Positions 27,391 through 35,610 of a stretch of 64,000 nucleotides of DNA are shown here, piece by piece. The notes beneath the pieces are model-generated. The model had not been told where the DNA came from and did not search any database. It saw nothing but the letters and a program-made list of their open reading frames with translations. How positions within the stretch are numbered: position 1 is the stretch's first letter; each line of letters begins with the position of its first letter. The position numbers and the translations under genes are program-made. The DNA is from Sporosarcina aquimarina (GTDB lineage: Bacteria; Bacillota; Bacilli; Bacillales_A; Planococcaceae): assembly GCF_023715615.1 (NCBI RefSeq), contig NZ_JAMBOM010000003.1:186001-250000 (forward strand). The letters are read 5' to 3'.

Positions 27391-28215
27391 TTAACAAAAC
27401 TTCGTTTGCATCGCGAGCTCTGTCATAACGAGCATCGCACGATAGGCTTCAACAATATCTTTTGCTTCATAGCGAACGATGGTAGTTCCTTCTTCTATCA
27501 CACATCCTGGCATCATCGCGGCCCACTCTGCTTCTCCATAATTCGTAAATTCAATACGCATGACGGGGTTATCAGGTGCTTTCAGTGGTTTAATCTCACT
27601 ACGTTTTTCGAGCGCTTCTGCCATTTTTTCTTTCAGCAATGCCTGTGCTTTTTTAGGATGCAACGTCCGTACAGATGAACGGGAAATGGATTGTTTTACT
27701 GCAGCTGTTACGACACCTGGGATGAGTTCTTCTGCTTCCTGGCATGCCCCATTATCACCTGCTACCATTAAGACCGGAACGCCGAAATGTCCTGCAACAT
27801 AAGCATTAAATCCAAGTTCTCCAACTACAACGTCATTGATAAAAATGTTACGCACGCCAAAAATCATCGTATGGCTCATAACTCCAGGTTGTCCGGCCCG
27901 AGCATGATATCCTGCGAACACAGCTCCTGTATACGTGTCATCCAACGACTGAACCATTGAAAGCGGTTTCACTTCGCCGGTTATTAACTCCACATCTGGA
28001 TGCATCTCTTCTACTAGCAAGTTATTCATTTTTGAATGACTATCATTCACAAGCACTTCTTGTACACCTTTTTCAAATGCAGATGATGCAATTGCATTCG
28101 CTTCCTCGGTCATGATACGCCGTGCTCGCTCATAATTATGACGATGCGCATCGACAAACGTCTCATCCGGTAACCCAGTTATGCCTTCCATATCAACGGA
28201 AACAAATAATTTCAT
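27391..28215 (-). CDS. dppA: D-aminopeptidase DppA (M55)
   Basis: 274 residues, the same length as B. subtilis DppA. This zinc D-aminopeptidase forms a decameric ring and releases D-amino acids from D-Ala-D-Ala and related peptides. All known key residues line up: D8 and E10 (SVDMEG), H60 (NDSHSK), H104 (GYHARAG), catalytic H115 (MSHTMIF) and E133 (VGELGFN). The ATG at 28215 is used because GGAGG precedes it and MKLFVSVDMEG is the family start; the open frame upstream to 28281 only adds AT-rich residues. It is the first gene of the dpp-ykf-pcp operon and points to cell-wall peptide use. Confidence 0.95.
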   Translation of the reverse strand: MKLFVSVDMEGITGLPDETFVDAHRHNYERARRIMTEEANAIASSAFEKGVQEVLVNDSHSKMNNLLVEEMHPDVELITGEVKPLSMVQSLDDTYTGAVFAGYHARAGQPGVMSHTMIFGVRNIFINDVVVGELGFNAYVAGHFGVPVLMVAGDNGACQEAEELIPGVVTAAVKQSISRSSVRTLHPKKAQALLKEKMAEALEKRSEIKPLKAPDNPVMRIEFTNYGEAEWAAMMPGCVIEEGTTIVRYEAKDIVEAYRAMLVMTELAMQTKFC

Positions 28216-28260
28216 ACGGACCTCCAAACCTCCAACAGAAAATATAATCTGTCTGATTTT

Positions 28261-28276
28261 ATTGTTAATTAACAAT
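28261..28276. promoter_or_regulatory. perfect 16-bp palindrome upstream of dppA
   Basis: ATTGTTAATTAACAAT is a perfect inverted repeat 45 bp upstream of the dppA start, within the divergent dppA/GH114 region. It has the size and symmetry of a dimeric repressor site. The regulator is unknown; it is not a good CodY match. Confidence 0.45.
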
Positions 28277-28335
28277 ACCAAAATATTTTCGAAATAACAA
28301 GATAATTTAGTATAATGAAATTATGTTTACTAGTT

Positions 28336-28358
28336 TTTTATGTTTTAGCAATACTATT
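28336..28358. promoter_or_regulatory. element shared with the opp promoter region
   Basis: TTTTATGTT-TA-GCAATACTATT here matches TTTTATGTT-GGCAATACTATT at 19350-19370, including the identical 11-mer GCAATACTATT. At the opp operon the element contains the -35 box on the minus strand. Here the corresponding minus-strand TTGCTA would drive dppA, but the -10 position is poor. Probably a common operator for the two peptide operons. Confidence 0.4.
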
Positions 28359-28426
28359 GTGCCAAAAGTGAGAATTCTAAAATCAAATAGTATACTAGAT
28401 ACACTTTACGAAGGAGTTGGTATTCC

Positions 28427-29377
28427 GTGAACAAATGGTTATTAGTAGGAGGTACGCTCGCACTCACAAGTTTGCTTCTATTCGCTGCTTACTTTCTTCT
28501 AGATAAAGGACAACCTACATGGGTTTATCAACTTCAAGATGCCTCTATTGAGAAAATTGCCCTGCTTCCTGTTAAATATGCAGTGATTGACGCTACAAAA
28601 GATGGGAGTGAAAGATATAGCAAAAAGGACATTGCGACTCTTCGCGAAAAGGGAATACGCCCTGTTTCCTATTTGAGTATCGGTGAGGCAAGCAGTTACC
28701 TCCCCTATTGGAAACCAGAGTGGGGTACCCAACAAAACGGAGTGTTGACCATCAGCAATTCTGCTCCAGAATGGGTGGGTCACATCGCAAATCCTGATTG
28801 GCCGGAAAGTGTAAAAGTTCGTTATTGGAATTCAGAATGGCAACAATATATGTTTGAGGAACTGAAAAAAGTTCAAGACGCAGGATTTAACGGAGTGTAC
28901 TTAGACATTATTGACGCATACCTTTATTGGGGAGATTCTAGTACGTACAAAGAAGATGGTGAGCACTCCTTATTCTCAGATCCCACCTCCAAAAGAGACG
29001 CAGCTGAGCGAATGATTGCTTTCGTCCGAACTCTGTCTGCCCTTGCTAAAGAAAGGGATCCCGATTTTCTAATTATCCCTCAAAATGGTGAGGAACTATT
29101 GCAGTTCGACAATGGCTCGTATCTAAAATCAGTAGATGGAATAGGGGTAGAAGACATTTGGTTCAATGGGAGTAAAAAGAACAATTTAGATGAAATTGAA
29201 GAACGTCTTAAGTGGCTTTCACAGTTTTCCAAGGCCAATAAGCCCGTATTTTCAGTAGACTATATTAAAGGCCGTTACGCAATGAATCGCTATTACCAGC
29301 TATGCCGAAACGAAAAATTTTACTGCCTCGCTGCTGACCCAGATCGGTCACTTTCTTCCATTAAATCATTTGACTAG
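28427..29377 (+). CDS. putative glycoside hydrolase, GH114/TM1410-like
   Basis: 316 residues from a GTG start behind AAGGAG. Residues 4-24 are a hydrophobic N-terminal anchor or signal (KWLLVGGTLALTSLLLFAAYFLL) without a lipobox Cys. The rest is the TM1410/endo-alpha-1,4-polygalactosaminidase-like barrel: WVYQLQD, VIDATKDG, VSYLSIGEASSYLPYW, then GFNGVYLDIIDAYLYW with the conserved Asp, IIPQNGEELL and GIGVEDIWFNG. The family cleaves galactosamine-containing polymers where tested. The target here is unproven. It is divergent from dppA. Confidence 0.8.
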   Translation: MNKWLLVGGTLALTSLLLFAAYFLLDKGQPTWVYQLQDASIEKIALLPVKYAVIDATKDGSERYSKKDIATLREKGIRPVSYLSIGEASSYLPYWKPEWGTQQNGVLTISNSAPEWVGHIANPDWPESVKVRYWNSEWQQYMFEELKKVQDAGFNGVYLDIIDAYLYWGDSSTYKEDGEHSLFSDPTSKRDAAERMIAFVRTLSALAKERDPDFLIIPQNGEELLQFDNGSYLKSVDGIGVEDIWFNGSKKNNLDEIEERLKWLSQFSKANKPVFSVDYIKGRYAMNRYYQLCRNEKFYCLAADPDRSLSSIKSFD

Positions 29378-29678
29378 CTATTACGTGCTATGTGACTACC
29401 TTTTAAATGTCAAATAATTGTACAATCAAATCAGAAGGTTTAATCTTAAATAATTTCTATTGACACACAACTGTCATTTATGTATGCTCGATTGGTGGTT
29501 GATTTTCTCTAAGGACTCTGCTATTCGATTACCCATATTAACTGCTCTTCACGAAAACCTCCTGTATATAGGTGGTTCTTTTAAATTGAAGAGATCATAT
29601 AGACAAAGATAAATCGTCATAACAGAGACCCACAAGATATTGATTGCAAAAATCTAATAGAGAAAGCAGTGGGAAATA
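29378..29678 (+). other. 301-bp leader region of the MFS gene with a possible hairpin
   Basis: It contains the promoter at 29460-29488 and then about 190 nt of untranslated leader. In the leader CTCTTCA (29545-29551) can pair with TGAAGAG (29587-29593), enclosing a smaller AACC-CC / GG-GGTT hairpin (29556-29576). A regulatory RNA fold is possible but was not recognised as a known riboswitch. No terminator for the preceding gene is evident. Confidence 0.3.
29460..29488 (+). promoter_or_regulatory. sigma-A promoter
   Basis: TTGACA (29460-29465), 17-nt spacer and TATGCT (29483-29488), upstream of the MFS gene at 29679. The predicted leader is about 190 nt. Confidence 0.6.
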
Positions 29679-30953
29679 ATGGCGACAGCTAAGAAGAAAA
29701 TCCACTATGCTTGGTGGACACTTGCAGCACTCTGTATTATTGTCGGACTTGCAAAAGGTGCGTTAAATACATCATCAGGTCTATTCATTCCAGGTGCTAC
29801 AAAAGATTTAGGTATTCTAACTGGCAACTTAACTTTATATTTCAGTATTTCTTCTATCGTTACGATGATTTTCCTTCCAATCGGCGGTAAAATCCTAGCA
29901 AAGTATAATATTCGCATGGTGCTAGTCATCGCAATTATCTTACAAGCCGGCTCTTATGTCGGATTTGGTTTCAGTAACTCCGTATGGGGTTGGTACATTT
30001 TTGCTGTTCCATTGGCTGTTGGCGGCGTGTTTACAACGGTTATCGTTGGACCTGTCCTCGTTAATCAATGGTTTAAGAAGAAAAACGGTATGGCACTTGG
30101 ATTGATTGGAGCATCTGGTGGTTTACTAGGCGCCATTGCTCAACCAATTATCGGATATACAATTGCTACAGCTGAACATACTTGGCGTACAGGCTACATT
30201 GGACTTGGCTTAGCAGTTATCATTATTGTTGTCCCAACAGTTCTCTTAATCATTCGTAAATCACCACAATCCATCGGTTTATTGCCTTATGGAGCACAAG
30301 AAGTTACAGGCGTTACCGACGAAACAAAAACAGATGAAGTAGACAAAGGGGTTACATTAGCGATTGCCCGAAAATCATCTGCTTTTTACTCACTATTTTT
30401 CTTCTTCCTTTTGATTACATCGATCGCCAGTTTCTCAATTCATATTCCTTCATACATCCAATCCATCGGATATGATGCCATATTTGCTGGAAATGCCATG
30501 GCAGGATATATGATTGGTGTCCTCTTAGGGGCACTTGCACTAGGTTATCTTGTAGACAAAATCGGTTCACGAAACACTGTTTATGTAGCAATGGTTTTAG
30601 CAGCTGCAGCTGTTATTGCACTTCTATTTGCTGCTGATAGTAAAATTGTTGTCGTTTTAGCAACTTCATTGTACGGATTTACTGTATCCAACTCTGTTGG
30701 AACTCTAGCACCAGCGTTAACAACTAGCCTATTTGGTAGTAGGGAGTACGCACAAATTTACTCCACTGCTTCACTAGGACTTGCAATCGCTGGTATTATT
30801 GCACTTCCAGCTTACGGATATATTTATGATTTCACGAAAAGTTATACACCCGCGTTGTATATCGTGCTTGCTTTGCTAATTATTAATATTGTTCTTGTAA
30901 CTTTAGCGTTTGAAGGTAAGAAAAAACTTTTAAAACAAGGTCACTGGAACTAA
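29679..30953 (+). CDS. MFS transporter (oxalate:formate antiporter-like, OFA branch)
   Basis: 424 residues, 12 predicted TM helices with a central cytoplasmic loop near residues 205-230 (GVTDETKTDEVDKG). It opens KIHYAWWTLAALCIIVGLAKGALNTSSGLF, similar to OFA/monocarboxylate-type MFS carriers, and has GGKILAKYNIR between TM2 and TM3. The ribosome binding site is weak (AGTGGGAAATA). Substrate unknown. The OFA-like call would fit oxalate or another small organic anion, but the sequence alone does not settle it. It is monocistronic, ending at a strong terminator. Confidence 0.75.
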   Translation: MATAKKKIHYAWWTLAALCIIVGLAKGALNTSSGLFIPGATKDLGILTGNLTLYFSISSIVTMIFLPIGGKILAKYNIRMVLVIAIILQAGSYVGFGFSNSVWGWYIFAVPLAVGGVFTTVIVGPVLVNQWFKKKNGMALGLIGASGGLLGAIAQPIIGYTIATAEHTWRTGYIGLGLAVIIIVVPTVLLIIRKSPQSIGLLPYGAQEVTGVTDETKTDEVDKGVTLAIARKSSAFYSLFFFFLLITSIASFSIHIPSYIQSIGYDAIFAGNAMAGYMIGVLLGALALGYLVDKIGSRNTVYVAMVLAAAAVIALLFAADSKIVVVLATSLYGFTVSNSVGTLAPALTTSLFGSREYAQIYSTASLGLAIAGIIALPAYGYIYDFTKSYTPALYIVLALLIINIVLVTLAFEGKKKLLKQGHWN

Positions 30954-30966
30954 TTTCATAAATAAC

Positions 30967-31013
30967 AAAAGCTGTTTCAGCACCAGTAAACCTGGTTTTG
31001 AAACAGCTTTTTT
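30967..31013. terminator. bidirectional terminator
   Basis: Stem AAAAGCTGTTTCA / TGAAACAGCTTTT with T-run TTTTTT on the plus strand, between the convergent MFS and P1-peptidase genes. It may serve both. Confidence 0.85.
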
Positions 31014-31070
31014 GATGGCCAAGATTTCTTACATGTCGAATTTAGTCGTAAATTGTTTCACATGGAACAG

Positions 31071-32135
31071 TTAGGAAAACGGTGTTGGGTATACAGTTAA
31101 ACCATTTCGGCCTGTCGTTTCAACCGCTTGAGACAACGAATTCAAAATCGCTTCTTCCGTAACTTCTGCAGCAGCTTGAAATAGTTGGTTCATGATAGGA
31201 TGACTATCGCGAAGTAAGTGTACTTCTTCAATTGCATCCCGCTGATCATGTAGGAATTTGTGTGCAGTTGAAAATGCAATCACAATATCCCCACTGCCAT
31301 TACTATAATGACTCCCAGTTCGAGCAAGACCAATTCCTGCTCGTTTCGCAATTCTTTTTAACTGCCGACTATCGAGTGGAGCATCCGTTGCTAGGACAAT
31401 CATAATCGATCCGTCTGCAGGTCTTGGTGCATCTGGTTGTATGACGGGTTCAACTTTCATATATCTTTCACTCGTAAACTCTTCCCGTTTGCCAAAATTA
31501 CTTAATACGAGACTCCCTATTGTAAATGATTCGGTAGACACTTCTGAGTGGACAACACGGGAAGACGTGCCGATTCCTCCTTTATACCCGAAGCAAACCA
31601 TTCCTTTTCCTGCACCGACTGCCCCCTCTTCTGATGGTTCAGTGGATGCCATTTCAATTGCTTGCTTGGCATGATCAGGTGTTATGGACAGCGCTCTAAT
31701 GGAGTTAAGGCGACTGTCATTGCACTCCCCTGTCACGATATTAACAGTCCCTGTCGTGTCTCCAATTTCCGGTGTCTCATCCAGCAACCATCTTAGGGCT
31801 CCTTCAGTTGCTGCTGGAACGCCAAATGTATTCGTTAACATGATTGGTGACTCCAGAACGCCAAGTTCATCTAACTGAATGAGTCCTGTCGTCTTTCCAA
31901 ATCCATTAATGACATAACTTGCCGCTGCAACCTTTTCCCTGAATGGATTTCCCGGGTGAGGTAGGATGGCAGTCACCCCTGTTGCTATATACTCCCCATT
32001 TTCTAACGGTTCATCAAGCGTTACGTGGCCCACTCTTACATTCCGGACGTCTGTAATACAGTTGTTTTCCCCTGTCAAAAGAGTGCCAATCTGAATACCT
32101 CTCGCTCTTATTTTCATTGGTTGTTGTTTCTGCAT
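31071..32135 (-). CDS. P1-family peptidase (DmpA-like L-aminopeptidase / D-esterase)
   Basis: 354-residue N-terminal-nucleophile hydrolase of the DmpA/BapA family. The precursor self-cleaves between Gly and Ser in the ADGS-I motif, here G242-S243, freeing S243 as the catalytic nucleophile; IVLATDAPLDSRQLKR follows as in DmpA. Other family marks are ITDVRNVRVGHVTL near the N-terminus, TNTFGVPAATEGALRW and GYKGGIGTSSRVV. DmpA releases N-terminal L-amino acids and D-amino-acid amides or esters; BapA-type relatives cut beta-Ala peptides. The start at 32135 has GGAG eight bases upstream; an internal ATG at 32117 is possible. Confidence 0.9.
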   Translation of the reverse strand: MQKQQPMKIRARGIQIGTLLTGENNCITDVRNVRVGHVTLDEPLENGEYIATGVTAILPHPGNPFREKVAAASYVINGFGKTTGLIQLDELGVLESPIMLTNTFGVPAATEGALRWLLDETPEIGDTTGTVNIVTGECNDSRLNSIRALSITPDHAKQAIEMASTEPSEEGAVGAGKGMVCFGYKGGIGTSSRVVHSEVSTESFTIGSLVLSNFGKREEFTSERYMKVEPVIQPDAPRPADGSIMIVLATDAPLDSRQLKRIAKRAGIGLARTGSHYSNGSGDIVIAFSTAHKFLHDQRDAIEEVHLLRDSHPIMNQLFQAAAEVTEEAILNSLSQAVETTGRNGLTVYPTPFS

Positions 32136-32206
32136 TTACATGGCTCCAATCTATGTATAGTCTTTCACAAATGTTTCCACACTAAGTAGTAAAAGGAGTG
32201 GTCTTT

Positions 32207-32485
32207 ATGCTAACGGAATTTCCAACGATTCATACAAATATATGGGATGCCATTTGGGCAGTCCCCGTGACATTTATAGTCGTCGTCATTGCGAAATGGG
32301 TATTTCGAGTTCGCCCCACATGGCTTTCTACCGTTTCAACGGTCATCGCCCTCATTTTATCCATTTTCATCAGTCATCCGCATAATCTTTCTGCAGGCAT
32401 CTTCATGGGTTTTTTCTATAGCGGCGCCGCCATGGGAGTGCTCTATTCAATGAAGCAATCCTATCTAGCGTTTCGGGCAAAATGA
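32207..32485 (+). CDS. small membrane protein, function unknown
   Basis: 92 residues with three hydrophobic segments (about 15-32, 38-55 and 62-82) and a basic C-terminus (MKQSYLAFRAK). ATG 32207 is supported by AAAAGGAG eight bases upstream; a GTG at 32198 is part of that site. The family was not recognised. It is divergent from the P1 peptidase and ends only nine bases before the convergent Fe-S protein gene. Confidence 0.6.
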   Translation: MLTEFPTIHTNIWDAIWAVPVTFIVVVIAKWVFRVRPTWLSTVSTVIALILSIFISHPHNLSAGIFMGFFYSGAAMGVLYSMKQSYLAFRAK

Positions 32486-32493
32486 ATGTCCTG

Positions 32494-33204
32494 CTACTCC
32501 TTCAATGGACAAAACCCACATTGCATTAATCCTGGGACGTCTTTTGAAAGACAACATGTTTTCCTTACTGTTGTGTTCAACAAGTCTGTTGGCTCATATC
32601 CATTTAAATAGGATGCAAAGCGAGATAGCGAAGAGACACCTTCCCAGACCGAATCGTCTTGAAGGTGATCGAAAACGATTCTTGCTTCGTCTGAACAGAT
32701 TGGATCATTCAACATAACGTGAAACTGCCAAAGCCAGAAGCCGAATACATTTTCCCACAAAACATTTGGAGAGACAGACGCCACGGCTCGTAGCGCATTG
32801 ATCACTGTTTGGATTTGGATAAGAAGATTTCTAACGACTCTTGAAACGTCTTCGATAGAGGTTTCTAACCAACCACTAACAGCTGGATATGTACTGACAG
32901 TCATATTGCCATACTCACGAACAACCCCAAACTGCAATTCATCTGGCTCCCCTTGCCAAAGTTCCTCATATTGGATGAATTGAACAAGTTGCATTGCCGT
33001 AAACATGCCGTAACGCCGCATGAAAAATGAAGCTGCCACAGTCGTATTGGGGCTTTGACTTACGGTTTGAAGAATATGTAGTAGCTCTGTTCCATTGGCT
33101 GGAATAGATAAAGTTTCTAACGTAAAAAGCGGATGTTCAGGAGATGTTGTATAGACTCCATTGCTATGAAGTTGGCTGATTTGGTTCGCTGTAAGTGTTG
33201 TCAT
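32494..33204 (-). CDS. FhuF-like (2Fe-2S) siderophore-iron reductase family protein
   Basis: 236 residues. The C-terminus RKTCCLSKDVPGLMQCGFC gives the C-C-x10-C-x2-C pattern that binds a [2Fe-2S] cluster in FhuF-type ferric-siderophore reductases. The N-terminal half is mostly helical and includes FFMRRYGMFTAMQLVQFIQ, as in FhuF-like proteins. These enzymes reduce Fe(III) bound to hydroxamate siderophores in the cytoplasm. No siderophore transporter is adjacent. The ATG at 33204 starts six bases after a TATAAT, with no ribosome binding site, so it may be translated from a leaderless mRNA. Confidence 0.75.
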   Translation of the reverse strand: MTTLTANQISQLHSNGVYTTSPEHPLFTLETLSIPANGTELLHILQTVSQSPNTTVAASFFMRRYGMFTAMQLVQFIQYEELWQGEPDELQFGVVREYGNMTVSTYPAVSGWLETSIEDVSRVVRNLLIQIQTVINALRAVASVSPNVLWENVFGFWLWQFHVMLNDPICSDEARIVFDHLQDDSVWEGVSSLSRFASYLNGYEPTDLLNTTVRKTCCLSKDVPGLMQCGFCPLKE

Positions 33205-33210
33205 GCATTC

Positions 33211-33219
33211 ATTATAGCA
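33211..33219 (-). promoter_or_regulatory. extended -10 promoter at the FhuF-like start
   Basis: Minus strand TGCTATAAT (33219-33211), an extended -10 with a perfect TATAAT, six bases from the ATG. The -35 is poor. Transcription would begin at or next to the start codon. Confidence 0.5.
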
Positions 33220-33346
33220 AAGATTCCGCCTTCTTTGACACCTCCTGTTACTTCTTAAAGAGAAATGATAAGCTTCTCGCCCTCCCAAATTATTTGTTTA
33301 GAACCGTAAAAAAAACGTTCTCGTAATACCAAGAAAGAGCAGAATC

Positions 33347-33381
33347 TAAAAAACAAGCTGCCCTGTTAAGAGGACAGCCTG
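33347..33381 (-). terminator. terminator of the MFS gene at 33392-34648
   Basis: Minus-strand stem AGGCTGTCCT / AGGGCAGCTT around CTTAAC, followed by GTTTTTT. Confidence 0.75.
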
Positions 33382-33391
33382 TCTAGTTTAC

Positions 33392-34648
33392 TTATTCAGT
33401 TACAGCTTCTTTGTTTGTTAATTTTGGGTTTTTATCTTCTCTAATCAACGATGCTGCAATTGTACCGATGACAAGTAGGAAACCTGCAAAGTAGAAGCCC
33501 ATATCCAGGTTACCTGTTACGTCAGCCAAGAAACCTGTTACGTAAGGCGCAAGGATGGATCCTAACATACCGATGAAGTTGTATATACCGAATGATGTAC
33601 CATATGCGTTTTTAGGAGCGTTGTCTGCTACAACAGCAACTAGTACAGGGTTAGTACTGATTTTACCAAAGATACCGTAACCAATGAGTGCTGCATAAAG
33701 AACGTACATATTGTCAAATGCAACGATGGAGATGAGTGATATCAATGAAAGTGGGAGCATGACGAGTAGCACTGGACGTCGTTTTCCCATACGGTCAGCA
33801 ATCCAACTGAAGAAAATCGAACCTGGAATAGCTGCCCATGGTACTAGTGAAGAAACAGTCGCAACTGCACTACCTTCAATTCCACGTGCGTGCTGCAAGT
33901 AATAAGGCATCCAAGTTACGACTACGAAGAATCCGTAAATCGCACAGAAGATTACGATGTAAGACATAAGCAAGTTATGATTCTTGAACAACGCACTGAG
34001 CTTAAATGGTTCTTCTTTATCAAGTTCAGCTTTAGCTTTCTTGCCATAAGGGTTTTCTTTAACAAGCCACCACATTAGCAAACCAATGAGAACAACTGGA
34101 ATCGCAACGATATAAAATGGTGCTCTCCATGACATGCCAGCTTCAATAGTCCAACTGGATAGGAAGTAACCTGCAGAAAGACCAAACGCCATACCACTGT
34201 TGATAATCGCTGATCCTACTGTAATGTGTTTCTTAGGAATCGCTTCAGAAGATAATCCGTATTGAGGTCCATAATAGAATCCTTGGAACACACCAACCAT
34301 TAACCACATAAGTACAAATAAGAAGAATGTCGGCATAGTTCCTGCAATTGCTGCAAAGATACCGAACAAAATAATCCCTGGTACAAGTACTTTCTTTTTA
34401 CCAATTTTATCACCAAGTATACCGGATGGAATGTTTAATCCCGCATAACCGATGAAGAAGATACTACTAATCATACCGAGCTGACCAGCAGACAAACTAA
34501 ATTCGTTTTGAATATCATCCATGACAGGGTTCAAGATTGCACGTGTTCCATAAATTGCAACCCAACCTAAGAAGAAGACGATAACGGCTTTTATCCAATA
34601 TGGAATGAGTTCTTTTTTCTGGCCATTATCTTGTATTTGTTTCGCCAT
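33392..34648 (-). CDS. MFS anion transporter (ACS family), probably ureide uptake
   Basis: 418 residues, 12 TM helices. The TM2-3 loop SGILGDKIGKKKVLV carries the MFS motif A, and TM1 (IKAVIVFFLGWVAIYGTRAILNPVMDDIQNEF) resembles anion:cation symporters of the glucarate/allantoate (ACS) type. The central loop is near residues 205-225. It is preceded by a 51-nt element also found upstream of fdrA, and it neighbours the two-component genes. That context makes a ureide or related organic anion (allantoate, ureidoglycolate, oxalurate) the likely substrate; this is inference. Own terminator downstream. Confidence 0.8.
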   Translation of the reverse strand: MAKQIQDNGQKKELIPYWIKAVIVFFLGWVAIYGTRAILNPVMDDIQNEFSLSAGQLGMISSIFFIGYAGLNIPSGILGDKIGKKKVLVPGIILFGIFAAIAGTMPTFFLFVLMWLMVGVFQGFYYGPQYGLSSEAIPKKHITVGSAIINSGMAFGLSAGYFLSSWTIEAGMSWRAPFYIVAIPVVLIGLLMWWLVKENPYGKKAKAELDKEEPFKLSALFKNHNLLMSYIVIFCAIYGFFVVVTWMPYYLQHARGIEGSAVATVSSLVPWAAIPGSIFFSWIADRMGKRRPVLLVMLPLSLISLISIVAFDNMYVLYAALIGYGIFGKISTNPVLVAVVADNAPKNAYGTSFGIYNFIGMLGSILAPYVTGFLADVTGNLDMGFYFAGFLLVIGTIAASLIREDKNPKLTNKEAVTE

Positions 34649-34728
34649 CGTTTGTTCCTCCTAATTTTTTATAGTTTGTTATTCAAGTAAATGATCATTT
34701 ACCTTACACCAGTATAATACTTTATACA

Positions 34729-34779
34729 GCATTGCAGACGAATAAAATCAAATCAGGTAACCTTGCCAAAACATTAAAT
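34729..34779 (-). promoter_or_regulatory. 51-nt regulatory element shared with fdrA (copy 1)
   Basis: 40 of 51 positions are identical, without gaps, to 43444-43494. This includes GCATTGCAGACGAATAAAAT (34729-34748), GTAAC and an A-rich AAAACAT block. On the minus strand it reads ATGTTTTGGCAAGGTTAC, with AxGTT half-sites 11 bp apart, then 8 nt, then ATTTTATTCGTCTGC. The 11-bp spacing suits an OmpR-family regulator. It lies 80 bp upstream of the MFS start. Confidence 0.65.
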
Positions 34780-34899
34780 TTCTGAAACTAATGTTTACAA
34801 GAGAACTTGTCATGGCATTTTTGTTAAACATACCATCTGCTTTTTAAACGATAGTTTCCTTTCAACCATTTCGAATGATTCCTTTATACAATTATCATT

Positions 34900-35607
34900 C
34901 TAAAGCGAAACGCTCTTCAGCATATATCCTAGTCCTGGGTATGTAATGATGTACTCTTCTGGCTCTTTAAGTCGCTCTTTAATTTTGCGACGAATTCTTG
35001 CAATGCCTACACGTAAATACTCAACGTCATCACGATATTGGGGTCCCCACACTTCTGACAGCAACGTTTCGTGTTGGACTACTTTGTCTAAATTTAGTGC
35101 TAAAATTTCGAGCAAGGAAAACTCTGTTTGCGTAAGTTTTAACTCTTCGTTATCAATCCAGATCCGCTTGCTTCCGACATCCACTTGCAATAATCCTGTC
35201 TCAATTACAGATGTGGCACCTGTTGCAGAATCCGTGAGATGTGGTTGGCTTCTACGCAGTACCGCATTAACCCGCGCGAACAACTCGTCCAACGAAAAAG
35301 GCTTTGTTAAGTAGTCGTCAGCTCCAAGATTCAATCCATTCACTTTGTCTTTTGGATTACTTCTCGCTGTTAGCATAATAATCGGGGTGTGGGAAAACTT
35401 ACGCAACTCCTCAAGTACATAAAAACCATCTTTTCCTGGCATCATAATATCGAGTAATATTAAGTCTGGGGAAATAAGATCATACTTTTCCAGCAGTTCC
35501 TCACCTGAATCAGCGGTCACTACCTCATACCCAACCGATCTCAAATTCGCAGAGATGAAACGTAAAATCTTCGCTTCATCATCTACGACACATATTTTTT
35601 GTTTCAT
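34900..35607 (-). CDS. OmpR-family response regulator
   Basis: 235 residues. The receiver domain (about 1-115) has acidic pocket D9-D10-E11, phospho-acceptor D53 (ILLDIMMPG), conserved Thr in MLTARS near 80 and Lys in YLTKPFS near 102. The C-terminal winged helix (about 135-235) has TQTEFSLLEIL and a recognition region YRDDVEYLRVGIARIRRKI. Its ATG is three bases after the histidine kinase stop, so the two are co-translated. It probably acts on the element shared by the MFS and fdrA promoters. Confidence 0.92.
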   Translation of the reverse strand: MKQKICVVDDEAKILRFISANLRSVGYEVVTADSGEELLEKYDLISPDLILLDIMMPGKDGFYVLEELRKFSHTPIIMLTARSNPKDKVNGLNLGADDYLTKPFSLDELFARVNAVLRRSQPHLTDSATGATSVIETGLLQVDVGSKRIWIDNEELKLTQTEFSLLEILALNLDKVVQHETLLSEVWGPQYRDDVEYLRVGIARIRRKIKERLKEPEEYIITYPGLGYMLKSVSL

Positions 35608-35610
35608 CCC

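Noticed and set aside
28282..28298. CodY box upstream of dppA
   Set aside because: The best alignment to AATTTTCWGAAAATT is out of register by one base and has too many mismatches.
29545..29593. Known riboswitch in the leader of the MFS gene at 29679
   Set aside because: Only a simple nested hairpin can be drawn, and no conserved riboswitch core was recognised; kept only as a possible structure.
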